Virus record (IMG/VR): IMGVR_UViG_3300009146_000001
Span: 1-64,000 of that record
DNA: 64,000 bases
Strand: one strand, 5' to 3'
From: a virus
Part shown: positions 42,513 through 48,508 of the stretch, in pieces
How positions within the stretch are numbered: the first letter of the stretch is position 1
Layout: every line of letters starts with the position of its first letter
The notes under the pieces: generated by a model
The model's input: the letters and a program-made list of their open reading frames with translations, nothing else
What the model was told of the DNA's origin: nothing
Database searches by the model: none
Made by a program: the position numbers and the translations under genes

Positions 42513-43066
42513 GGCTTGGGTTCGTTCCGCGCTATGGCGGCATTGGCCATCATCATGGCGTGGTCGAGGTGGGTGAGGCAGGTGTTGCGTTCACGGCTGT
42601 CCGGGGCATTCGAGCAGATGAGGACGGCGACCTTGAAGATTTCATCCCGGATCCTGCCATAGCGTTCGGGCTGGTCGCCGTGGGGAGCGTGGTACATGAA
42701 GCGGCTGACGAGGTCGGCTTTGAGTTTCTCCCCGATGGCGTACTTCGGCATGGTCAGGACCGGGGGAGTAACGACGGGCTCGGGCGGGATTTTGATCGGG
42801 GGGATTCCGGCGGCCAGCATCTGGCCTGCACCCATCCAAGTCCCGCCGGTCATGGTGCAGGCTCCGGGGGTGGAGCCGATGGTGGGGACGTACTGGTAAT
42901 CCCGCCCAATGTAGCCTGATTCGTCCAGCTTGCCGTAGAGGCAGGAATGCCCGGTGAAGTCGCCGGTGGGTGTTCCGTCGCGGAGGAGGACGTAGTGGCT
43001 GCCGGTGGTGTCGTAGGTGAATTCCGGCCAGCCGGACTTGGTCGTCGAAGGAGGGAAATTTGACAT
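42509..43066 (-). CDS. Protein with C-terminal Acb2/Tad1-like domain (185 aa)
   Basis: MSNFPPSTTKSGWPEFTYD onward. Residues 117-182 read D-L-V-S-R-F-M-Y-H-A-P-H-G-D-Q-P-E-R-Y-G, I-R-D-E-I-F-K-V-A-V-L-I, A-P-D-S-R-E-R-N-T-C-L-T-H-L and M-A-N-A-A-I-A-R-N-E. This pattern (Y-H-x-P, Q-x-x-R-Y, P-x-S-R-E-R, N-A-A-I-A-R) is the one I recall for Acb2/Tad1-type sponges, which sequester cyclic nucleotides or gcADPR to block CBASS or Thoeris. The first 110 residues are Gly/Pro-rich and separate. It is transcribed away from the dyad at 43078. Confidence 0.7.
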   Translation of the reverse strand: MSNFPPSTTKSGWPEFTYDTTGSHYVLLRDGTPTGDFTGHSCLYGKLDESGYIGRDYQYVPTIGSTPGACTMTGGTWMGAGQMLAAGIPPIKIPPEPVVTPPVLTMPKYAIGEKLKADLVSRFMYHAPHGDQPERYGRIRDEIFKVAVLICSNAPDSRERNTCLTHLDHAMMMANAAIARNEPKP

Positions 43067-43077
43067 CGAGACGTATA

Positions 43078-43093
43078 GTGTGGATTGTCACAC
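43078..43093. promoter_or_regulatory. Dyad GTGTGG-N4-TCACAC (copy 3)
   Basis: GTGTGG ATTG TCACAC within a longer symmetric TAGTGTG-N6-CACACTA; one base differs from copies 1 and 2. It lies between divergent starts at 43066 and 43098, 5-12 bases from each. Probable operator covering both promoters. Confidence 0.5.
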
Positions 43094-43097
43094 TACT

Positions 43098-43547
43098 ATG
43101 GCAAGCAGGAAAGTACATCCGTCCTTGGCGGGGTTGCAGATTCTGGGCCGGGCTCGGGATGTGACCTTGGATCCGGGGCCGACGCCTCAGGAGCGGCTCA
43201 GGGCCTTGAATGCCAAGATCGAGGCCAAGCAGGCGGAGAAGCTGAAAGCCTCGGAGGAACTTGGGCGGAAGTGGGCGGCAAATGCGGCCAAGTCCAAGGC
43301 GCGGATGGCGGAGCTGGAGCGGGAGTCGGCGGCGAAGCAGGCGGCCTTTGATCTGGACCGGAAGCGGCGGCCTTGGCGGTACTGGTTTCCCCCCGGCGGT
43401 GGTGGCGGTAGTGGTCCTTCCACCCAGTGGCCCCTCCAGCTTGCCATCCTGCTCAGTCTTTCCCTCTACGGGCTGGGTGCCCTCTTCCTCGTCATCAAGC
43501 TGGCCGGGAAGGTCTTCGGCTTGGATCTGCCCCTGTACCTTCAGTAG
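43098..43547 (+). CDS. Coiled-coil protein with C-terminal membrane segment (149 aa)
   Basis: The start at 43098 (MASRKVHPSLAGLQILGRA) is near the dyad. Residues about 35-90 are a Lys/Glu/Ala coiled coil (R-L-R-A-L-N-A-K-I-E-A-K-Q-A-E-K), followed by a Gly-rich linker and a hydrophobic helix at about 115-140 (L-A-I-L-L-S-L-S-L-Y-G-L-G-A-L-F-L). Type II-like or tail-anchored topology. Perhaps an inner-membrane exclusion or spanin-like protein; not recognised. Confidence 0.6.
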   Translation: MASRKVHPSLAGLQILGRARDVTLDPGPTPQERLRALNAKIEAKQAEKLKASEELGRKWAANAAKSKARMAELERESAAKQAAFDLDRKRRPWRYWFPPGGGGGSGPSTQWPLQLAILLSLSLYGLGALFLVIKLAGKVFGLDLPLYLQ

Positions 43548-43913
43548 GGGGACGATTAATCGGCCGTTCAGGACACGACGGCAAGGGACAGTCCACCCCG
43601 GTCAGGGTGAACTGCCCCCGGAACGAAGAATCGTCCGCTTCAGGTATCAGGCTTTAGGTGCAGTGCGGGGTTAACCGCGCAGGAACCACTTCAGTTCGAA
43701 GAGGCCGGGGTCATGCTGTCGGCCGTTCCTGTCCACTGGGATCATGACGGTGCCGGGCCGCTACCCGGTATCCTCCTGCCGCGCTTCGCGGTCCTCGCGG
43801 ACGCGCAGGTTTTTGTTGGGTTCCCCGGCACGGAGCATTACCGATTGGGGAGAACATAAAGTTGGGGTTGACTGTCCCGCCAAAGTCCGGCAAATTGAGG
43901 CCGTTATTACGTT

Positions 43914-43953
43914 GTTGGCCCACTGGTAAGCCGAAAGGCCCCAGTGGGTCAAC
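43914..43953 (+). repeat. Strong hairpin with GAAA tetraloop
   Basis: GTTGGCCCACTGG pairs with CCAGTGGGTCAAC (13 pairs, one G-U) and contains an inner GCC-GAAA-GGC stem-loop. No T-tract on either strand, so not a standard terminator. Compatible with a structured RNA end or an origin hairpin. Confidence 0.6.
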
Positions 43954-44187
43954 TCGTTTCTACGGATAGCTTCCTTCCCCCCTTCCCACTCCCCCAGTCA
44001 TACGTTCCTACCCGGCTTCGAGGCAAAGTACCCCCCGGTGACCCTCGTCACCCCCGCTTTATATTAGGCCAGAGAAGGGCGACATACCCCCAAACCCCCT
44101 TAAGCCAGAGGGGCTTGCGACCCGACCCGCCCCGTCAAAAGCCATGGTCTGAATTATTGCGCACAACAAGCATTATATTCACTTCCT

Positions 44188-44204
44188 TAGCGGTTTTTCC
44201 GCTA
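44188..44204 (+). promoter_or_regulatory. TAGCGG-N5-CCGCTA dyad
   Basis: TAGCGG-TTTTT-CCGCTA, extended by GC on the right. Here the dyad is upstream of the leader box rather than after it, unlike the other leaders. Confidence 0.6.
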
Positions 44205-44234
44205 GCGGGGAGTGGAAAGCATGAGCCGGAATTG

Positions 44235-44253
44235 TAGGGGTGACTTGCCATAG
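44235..44253 (+). promoter_or_regulatory. Leader box TAGGGGTGACTTGCC
   Basis: TAGGGGTGACTTGCCATAG, 78 bases upstream of the start at 44313. It shares at least 13 of 15 central bases with the boxes at 45224 and 46149. Likely promoter core or activator site. Confidence 0.55.
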
Positions 44254-44312
44254 TGGGGGAACCTCACAACGAGGCAACCCTGACACAATCAAACCTAGAT
44301 AGACTGGAAATT

Positions 44313-45065
44313 ATGAAGGAAGCAAAGTCGAAGAACGCCACTAAGGCGAACGTCGAAATCATTCAACCGGCAACTGAGCCCACCGTCATTCCGGCAACTG
44401 AGCCCACCGTAGAGATTGGCCCGTTGCCCCTTGTTGGCGGCGAATATTCACCCGAAACGTCGAAAGACTTTTCGCTGGATATCACCTACACGGAAGGAAC
44501 CGTATCGGATTTTGCCGCGCAATCGGAAAACCAATTGGCTGCACTGGAAAACCTTAAGACGGCCGTTAAGGGCATGGCGAATGGTCGCATTGCTATCATC
44601 GCGGCAGTTAAGGCTGCACTGGCAACAGGCTGTCCTGTCGCAATCGTGCGGCATACGTTCGTAGAGTGCTGGATTGCGAATGGGGGAACAAAAACCTACG
44701 CGAACGAAATCATGTTAGGTTGCGGGATTCGTTTGCGCGCCGTGCGCAAGGACGCTGGCAAGTCCAAGGGGACAACGCCTGCAACGCCTAATCCCGCAAC
44801 GCCGGGACAGCCTGCAACGCCTCAGACGCCTGCAACGCCGGGACAGCCTGCTAGCGGAAATGCCGCTAGCGTGGAAACGCCGGTTGCCGGGACGGCAACG
44901 GTGGAAACGCCAGTCCCGACAGTCAACCTTGAAACGGTCAAGGATTTGACTCCTGAGGAAATTGGCAAGGCAATCGGTGCCTCTATCCTTGCGCAGTATG
45001 GCAAGGACAAGGCTAAGGAAGTTGCCCGTCACGTCATGGCAACGATTCATCAGGCATCAGCCTGA
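44313..45065 (+). CDS. Pro/Ala/Thr-repeat protein (250 aa)
   Basis: The start at 44313 (MKEAKSKNATKANVEIIQP) has a weak TGGA before it; an upstream in-frame start exists at 44253. Residues 20-35 repeat P-A-T-E-P-T-V. Residues 70-150 are a folded alpha-helical domain (I-A-I-I-A-A-V-K-A-A-L-A-T-G-C-P). A long P-A-T-P-G-Q-P repeat at about 155-185 follows. A TAGCGG dyad is in frame at about residue 180. The final helix is acidic. Codon use is less GC-rich than neighbours. Function unknown. Confidence 0.6.
   Translation: MKEAKSKNATKANVEIIQPATEPTVIPATEPTVEIGPLPLVGGEYSPETSKDFSLDITYTEGTVSDFAAQSENQLAALENLKTAVKGMANGRIAIIAAVKAALATGCPVAIVRHTFVECWIANGGTKTYANEIMLGCGIRLRAVRKDAGKSKGTTPATPNPATPGQPATPQTPATPGQPASGNAASVETPVAGTATVETPVPTVNLETVKDLTPEEIGKAIGASILAQYGKDKAKEVARHVMATIHQASA
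44775..44852 (+). repeat. In-gene tandem repeat coding P-A-T-P-G-Q
   Basis: CCTGCAACGCC and CCGGGACAGCCTGCAACGCC recur several times with a period of about 33 bases. They encode the Pro/Ala/Thr linker of the preceding gene, ending at the in-frame dyad. Confidence 0.55.
44852..44868 (+). promoter_or_regulatory. TAGCGG dyad inside a coding sequence
   Basis: TAGCGG-AAATG-CCGCTA, in frame within the 44313 gene, coding part of S-G-N-A-A-S at the end of the low-complexity linker. Confidence 0.55.
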
Positions 45066-45071
45066 CAACGA

Positions 45072-45103
45072 AGAGATCACTCGCGAGAGTGGTCTCTTTT
45101 TTT
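45072..45103 (+). terminator. Rho-independent terminator
   Basis: AGAGATCACTC pairs with GAGTGGTCTCT around GCGA (one G-U) and is followed by a T-tract and then GTGCCC. It lies 7 bases after the stop at 45065. Strong canonical terminator. Confidence 0.9.
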
Positions 45104-45223
45104 GTGCCCTTATCCGGCATGGTCCCGCGACCCCGGTGCCGCCAGCATCCTGCCCCATCGGGGCATGGGGGCGGTGCGCGATAGCCGGGCCGCACACGCG
45201 GGATTGGGGGCGGTGCGGAATTC

Positions 45224-45242
45224 TAGGGGTGACTTGCATATA
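45224..45242 (+). promoter_or_regulatory. Leader box TAGGGGTGACTTGCATA
   Basis: TAGGGGTGACTTGCATATA, 117 bases before the start at 45341; the interval 45066-45340 otherwise holds only a terminator and the dyad at 45291. Preceded by CGGAATTC, as for the box at 44235. Confidence 0.6.
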
Positions 45243-45290
45243 TGTGGAGACGCTCACCGATATGTTTCGGCGGGGCGAACCACTAAACCT

Positions 45291-45307
45291 TAGCGGAAAT
45301 TCCGCTA
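45291..45307 (+). promoter_or_regulatory. TAGCGG-AAATT-CCGCTA dyad
   Basis: Consensus copy, 67 bases after the leader box and 34 bases before the start at 45341. Followed by AACTGACAGGAAG, a Shine-Dalgarno-bearing stretch common to the downstream leaders. Confidence 0.65.
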
Positions 45308-45340
45308 GCAAACACAACTGACAGGAAGAAAGCAGAACAT

Positions 45341-45556
45341 ATGGCAGCAATCGTAGCAGCACTGATCGGTAAGTTCGTTACCGTCAAGACCGCAGGCAAC
45401 ACGTCGATCTTCGGCAGCCTCAAGGAACTCCCCGATAACGGAGGCTTCGAGATCTGGTCGAACCCGGCAATGAGCACAAGCTTCGGCTTGCGCTTCGGGG
45501 TCAAGGCCATCGCCACGGTCACGGCCGGGGAAACCATCGTCATCAACCTCAAGTAA
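45341..45556 (+). CDS. Small beta-rich protein (71 aa)
   Basis: MAAIVAALIGKFVTVKTAG onward. Strands alternate with Gly/Asn turns (V-T-V-K-T-A-G-N-T-S-I, F-G-L-R-F-G-V-K-A-I-A-T-V-T-A-G). Possibly a small beta barrel. It is preceded by a full leader: box, dyad and AGGAAG ribosome-binding site. High expression seems likely; function unknown. Confidence 0.7.
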   Translation: MAAIVAALIGKFVTVKTAGNTSIFGSLKELPDNGGFEIWSNPAMSTSFGLRFGVKAIATVTAGETIVINLK

Positions 45557-45562
45557 CTGACC

Positions 45563-45700
45563 ATGGACGGGCAAGACGCGGAACACGCCGCCTTCATCGA
45601 AGGCATCATCGTCATCGAACTCCTCATCGCACTCGGCGAGATGCCTCCCACACGGGAGCGCGTCTCGGAGGAGGATCTCTCGATCTCAATAGCAGAATAA
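45563..45700 (+). CDS. Short protein (45 aa)
   Basis: MDGQDAEHAAFIEGIIVIE onward; an acidic N-terminus, one hydrophobic stretch (F-I-E-G-I-I-V-I-E-L-L-I-A-L) and an acidic tail. It starts 7 bases after the previous stop, and its stop lies in the next dyad. Probably a small membrane-associated or helical peptide. No family recognised. Confidence 0.5.
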   Translation: MDGQDAEHAAFIEGIIVIELLIALGEMPPTRERVSEEDLSISIAE

Positions 45701-45706
45701 CCGCTA
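45690..45706 (+). promoter_or_regulatory. TAGCAG-N5-CCGCTA dyad variant
   Basis: TAGCAG-AATAA-CCGCTA, one base from consensus, overlapping the stop of the 45-aa gene and ending 5 bases before the next ATG. Confidence 0.45.
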
Positions 45707-45710
45707 ACAT

Positions 45711-45926
45711 ATGAAGCAAATCCTGATCGTCATCCTCTCCGTGCTGTGCCTCCTCGGGTGCCGCACGCGACAGCCGCAGCCGACACCGGCCGCGCTCTAC
45801 GCCGAACTCGTCCGCGTCTACGGTGCGGCCGACGCTGCCTCCATCTGGGAGGAACGCGGCTTCGCTCCGGTTCATCCCCGTGACTGGGGCGACGTGACCG
45901 GGAAGACCGGCACAATCTCGGACTGA
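45711..45926 (+). CDS. Small lipoprotein (71 aa)
   Basis: MKQILIVILSVLCLLGCRT has a typical lipobox (L-L-G-C). The mature part is about 55 residues with Pro-rich start and a helix (A-L-Y-A-E-L-V-R-V-Y-G-A-A-D). Likely envelope-anchored. Could be a superinfection-exclusion or spanin-type lipoprotein; not recognised. Confidence 0.65.
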   Translation: MKQILIVILSVLCLLGCRTRQPQPTPAALYAELVRVYGAADAASIWEERGFAPVHPRDWGDVTGKTGTISD

Positions 45927-45931
45927 ACCTT

Positions 45932-46099
45932 ATGTATAAAACCACTGTCATCATAAGCACGGAGTTCAACGCGGCGGAGTTCACGCTGGATGAACTGGTG
46001 CATCATGTGAACATCAATGGCGCGCAGCTCCTCTCGATGACCACCGAGAGCGACCGACCACCGGAATCCTATCCGCCTATGTCGGAGCCGAACGACTGA
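45932..46099 (+). CDS. Small hypothetical protein (55 aa)
   Basis: MYKTTVIISTEFNAAEFTL onward; a beta strand then a helix and acidic, Pro-rich tail. It begins 5 bases after the lipoprotein stop and ends two bases before a terminator. Function unknown. Confidence 0.55.
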   Translation: MYKTTVIISTEFNAAEFTLDELVHHVNINGAQLLSMTTESDRPPESYPPMSEPND

Positions 46100-46100
46100 A

Positions 46101-46136
46101 CCAGCCCAGCCTCCTTCACCGGGGGCTGGGTTTTTT
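46101..46136 (+). terminator. Rho-independent terminator
   Basis: CCAGCCC pairs with GGGCTGG over a loop of about 15 bases and is followed by TTTTTT and then CGTGCCC. It directly follows the 55-aa gene's stop. Confidence 0.85.
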
Positions 46137-46148
46137 CGTGCCCAAATC

Positions 46149-46166
46149 TAGGGGTGACTTGCAATG
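46149..46166 (+). promoter_or_regulatory. Leader box TAGGGGTGACTTGCAA
   Basis: TAGGGGTGACTTGCAATG, 113 bases before the start at 46262. It follows a terminator directly, as expected for a promoter. Confidence 0.6.
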
Positions 46167-46227
46167 GTAGATGGGACTCGCTCGGGATTGATTCCGCAGG
46201 CGACCAGCCCGAAATGACAGCAACCAA

Positions 46228-46244
46228 TAGCGGAAATTCTGCTA
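46228..46244 (+). promoter_or_regulatory. TAGCGG-AAATT-CTGCTA dyad
   Basis: One mismatch in the right arm (CTGCTA). It lies 18 bases before the start at 46262, just before GACAGGAACAT. Confidence 0.55.
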
Positions 46245-46261
46245 GCAGATGACAGGAACAT

Positions 46262-47146
46262 ATGGACATCAACGGTAACATCATCGCCGGTCTACTCACC
46301 GGCCGGGTCGAATGCACCTTGGGGTGCGGCCAATCCAAGAAGCTGAAGGAAGCATCGCGGGATGCATCGGTCAGCCTCGGCGCGGTCGATCCCTTCGGCA
46401 AGCCGAACGGAAGCGTCGACGTCAGCGCCAAGCTCTGGAACACAGCGCCGAGGGTGAAGCGCCTGATCCTCGACATGGCGAACATCAGGCCAGCGGCTCA
46501 GGACATGGCTCTCCCGTGGGTGGAGAAGGCCATCATCTTCCGGGTCGCAAGGGCGCAGGAGATCAAGCGCAGGGTCGACGCGCTGATGGACGGGCTCACG
46601 CCTCGGATCGACGACATCGAACTCAACTTCGACGAGGAAGTGCGTGCCGCAATGGCCGGGTATCCGGGCGGGGCGGAGCGGGATTTCTACCCGTTAGACG
46701 GGCAGGATTTCCGCAGCGGCATCGTCCGCAAGTTCGTGGTGTCGGCGGTGCCGTCGTCGTCGGCGATCATCCAGCTCCTCGGGGAGGACGTGGGCACCAG
46801 CCTTGCAGCGGAGCGCGAGGATGACATGCGCCAGAACCTCGCCAAGTCGCAGGCCGTGGTCGTGGCCCGGCTGCACGCGGCGATGGAGCGCATCGTCGCA
46901 GCCTGCGATCCCGGCAAAGACCGGGTCAGGATCACGCAAGGTCTGCTCGGTGACATGAATGAGTTGATGGATACGGTTCCCAACTTGTTGCTCATCCCCG
47001 ATCCCAAGATCGAGGACTTGGCCAGCGATATCCGGCTGGCGTTCTCGGGGATATCCCGAGAGGACTTGGCGGAAGACAAGGGGGCACGGGCCTCCGCCCA
47101 CACACTGGCGAAATCCTTCGCCTCAACCCTCGCCGCCATAATCTAG
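46262..47146 (+). CDS. DUF3150-like helical protein (294 aa)
   Basis: MDINGNIIAGLLTGRVECT onward; largely helical with a conserved-looking middle (A-K-L-W-N-T-A-P-R-V-K-R-L-I-L, L-P-W-V-E-K-A-I-I-F-R-V-A, M-A-G-Y-P-G-G). DUF3150-type proteins are often coded next to a CobS/MoxR-like ATPase and a CobT-like VWA protein; the same three-gene order is seen here. Family assignment is from memory of this context and is tentative. Function unknown. Confidence 0.5.
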   Translation: MDINGNIIAGLLTGRVECTLGCGQSKKLKEASRDASVSLGAVDPFGKPNGSVDVSAKLWNTAPRVKRLILDMANIRPAAQDMALPWVEKAIIFRVARAQEIKRRVDALMDGLTPRIDDIELNFDEEVRAAMAGYPGGAERDFYPLDGQDFRSGIVRKFVVSAVPSSSAIIQLLGEDVGTSLAAEREDDMRQNLAKSQAVVVARLHAAMERIVAACDPGKDRVRITQGLLGDMNELMDTVPNLLLIPDPKIEDLASDIRLAFSGISREDLAEDKGARASAHTLAKSFASTLAAII

Positions 47147-47161
47147 GGGTGGGTTGCATAG
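47144..47161 (+). promoter_or_regulatory. Leader box TAGGGGTGGGTTGCATA
   Basis: TAGGGGTGGGTTGCATAG; its TAG is the stop codon of the preceding gene. A hairpin CCAAGGGA-CGGT-TCCCTTGG (47184-47203) and a dyad (47238) follow, before the start at 47291. Confidence 0.6.
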
Positions 47162-47183
47162 GTAGTAACCGATAGAGCGTGGC

Positions 47184-47203
47184 CCAAGGGACGGTTCCCT
47201 TGG
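47184..47203 (+). repeat. Leader hairpin CCAAGGGA/TCCCTTGG
   Basis: A perfect 8-bp stem with CGGT loop between the box and dyad of the AAA+ ATPase leader. No T-tract. Confidence 0.55.
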
Positions 47204-47237
47204 TTCCCACTCTGACGGTAACCAATCCTTCAGACGC

Positions 47238-47254
47238 TAACGGAAATTCCGCTA
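47238..47254 (+). promoter_or_regulatory. TAACGG-AAATT-CCGCTA dyad
   Basis: One base from perfect symmetry. Located 37 bases before the ATG at 47291, followed by ACTGACGGGAAAG. Confidence 0.6.
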
Positions 47255-47290
47255 GTGCAACTGACACACACTGACGGGAAAGCATTTGGT

Positions 47291-48391
47291 ATGATATTCG
47301 AAGTTAACTACGCGGAGTTGGGTGACCACATCGACAACAGCATCGACAGCGGCATGGCCGCAGCGGTCATCAGCCACCCCGGTGTCGGCAAGACCACGTT
47401 CATCAAGGCCGTGGCCAACAAGCGCAACATCGCCATGGGTGGCAAGCGCATCGGCGACACCTTCGGGCGGCGGGAGATGCTCGGCTTCCTCTATGAGCCG
47501 GTCGACTTCCGGGGACTCATGGTTCCGCAGCAGGATGGCAGCACCAAGGTGTTCCCCTTGGACAAGTGGCCGTTCGAATCCTTGGTGCAGAAGGGACTCA
47601 TCCCTGAGCACGGCGTGTTCGTTCTCGACGACATGCTCAACGCACCTCGCTCGGTGCTGGATGCATTCGCCGAGCCCTTGTGCGAGCACACGGTCAACGG
47701 GGAAAGGTTGGCTCCCGGCTGGACGATCATCGCAACCGGGAACCATATCGGTGGAGGCAGCTCGGCCAAGCCGATGCCCAACCACGTCACGAACCGGCTC
47801 GCAATCCTTGCGCTCAAGCCGGACTGGGAATCATGGGCTAGCTGGGCCGTCGGCAATATCGCGCCGGAGTTGCTGGGGTATTTCGAACTCCAGAAGGGGG
47901 CGGACCTCTTCGCATACGACCCCAAGCTGCGCGCTGAGCGGCCGAACGAGCCGTACCTCACGCCGAGATCATGCGAGCACCTGTCTCGACGCATCGAGGC
48001 GTGGCGTGCGAACCGGGGCGACAAGCCGCCGATGCATTTGTATGCATCCGTGGTCGGTGACTACGGAGCCAAGCTCTGGGCCACGCTGGATTACATTCAC
48101 GAGCTTGCACCTTGGGAAGAGGTGCTCGCGGATCACAAGGCAGCGCGTCTGCCGGTGTCCGCCGGGGCGAAGTTCGCCCAGATCAGCATCCTCTTGGGAG
48201 GCTTGCAGCAGAACTGCCCGGAAGGGATGAGCATCCCGCGTCCCATCGCCGCAGCGGTGGGCGGGTACATGAACCGCCTGCCCAACGAGGTGCAGGCCGT
48301 CGCCCATAACCGGGCGATGAGGCTGCGCAAGGAGTGGAGCCGGACGGACGAGTGCACGAAGTGGTTCGTGAAGAACCAATCGGAAATCTAG
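47291..48391 (+). CDS. MoxR/CobS-type AAA+ ATPase (366 aa)
   Basis: The start ATG at 47291 (MIFEVNYAELGDHIDNSID) follows GACGGGA; an in-frame GTG at 47255 lies at the dyad. P-loop H-P-G-V-G-K-T-T at 29-36; Walker B V-F-V-L-D-D at 109-114; sensor 1 A-T-G-N at 148-151; arginine finger T-N-R at 167-169. Typical MoxR family chaperone-like ATPase, which usually works with a VWA protein such as the one coded next. Substrate in this phage unknown. Confidence 0.8.
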   Translation: MIFEVNYAELGDHIDNSIDSGMAAAVISHPGVGKTTFIKAVANKRNIAMGGKRIGDTFGRREMLGFLYEPVDFRGLMVPQQDGSTKVFPLDKWPFESLVQKGLIPEHGVFVLDDMLNAPRSVLDAFAEPLCEHTVNGERLAPGWTIIATGNHIGGGSSAKPMPNHVTNRLAILALKPDWESWASWAVGNIAPELLGYFELQKGADLFAYDPKLRAERPNEPYLTPRSCEHLSRRIEAWRANRGDKPPMHLYASVVGDYGAKLWATLDYIHELAPWEEVLADHKAARLPVSAGAKFAQISILLGGLQQNCPEGMSIPRPIAAAVGGYMNRLPNEVQAVAHNRAMRLRKEWSRTDECTKWFVKNQSEI

Positions 48392-48406
48392 GGGTGAGTT
48401 ACACCT
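48389..48406 (+). promoter_or_regulatory. Leader box TAGGGGTGAGTTACAC
   Basis: TAGGGGTGAGTTACACCT; the TAG is the preceding gene's stop codon. The leader hairpin TATGGAGC/GCTCCATA (48406-48413 with 48429-48436) follows, then the dyad at 48463. Confidence 0.55.
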
Positions 48407-48436
48407 ATGGAGCGGGCGATCAGCGTCTGCTCCATA
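48406..48436 (+). repeat. Leader hairpin TATGGAGC/GCTCCATA
   Basis: A perfect 8-bp stem with a 15-base loop between box and dyad of the VWA-gene leader. Confidence 0.5.
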
Positions 48437-48462
48437 CGTGTGTCTCAACACTGAGATACTGC

Positions 48463-48479
48463 TAACGGAAATTCCGCTA
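48463..48479 (+). promoter_or_regulatory. TAACGG-AAATT-CCGCTA dyad
   Basis: Lies 30 bases before the ATG at 48509. Followed by AACTGACGG just before the start. Confidence 0.6.
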
Positions 48480-48508
48480 GCGAACCAACCAAGAAAGGGA
48501 ACTGACGG

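Larger units (their letters stand above)
43548..44312. other. Non-coding region with strong hairpins
   Basis: About 760 bases with no convincing gene; frames are short or Arg/Pro shadow-like. It holds a 13-base-pair hairpin (43914-43926 with 43941-43953, inner GCC-GAAA-GGC), an inverted repeat GGTGAC-CCTC-GTCACC (44037-44052), one dyad (44188-44204) and one leader box (44235). Candidates are a structured RNA, an origin or a control region. Confidence 0.5.

Noticed and set aside
43631-43720. Possible tRNA from a GTTCGAA segment near 43694
   Set aside because: No acceptor stem or anticodon arm can be formed around it. No tRNA was found anywhere in the window.
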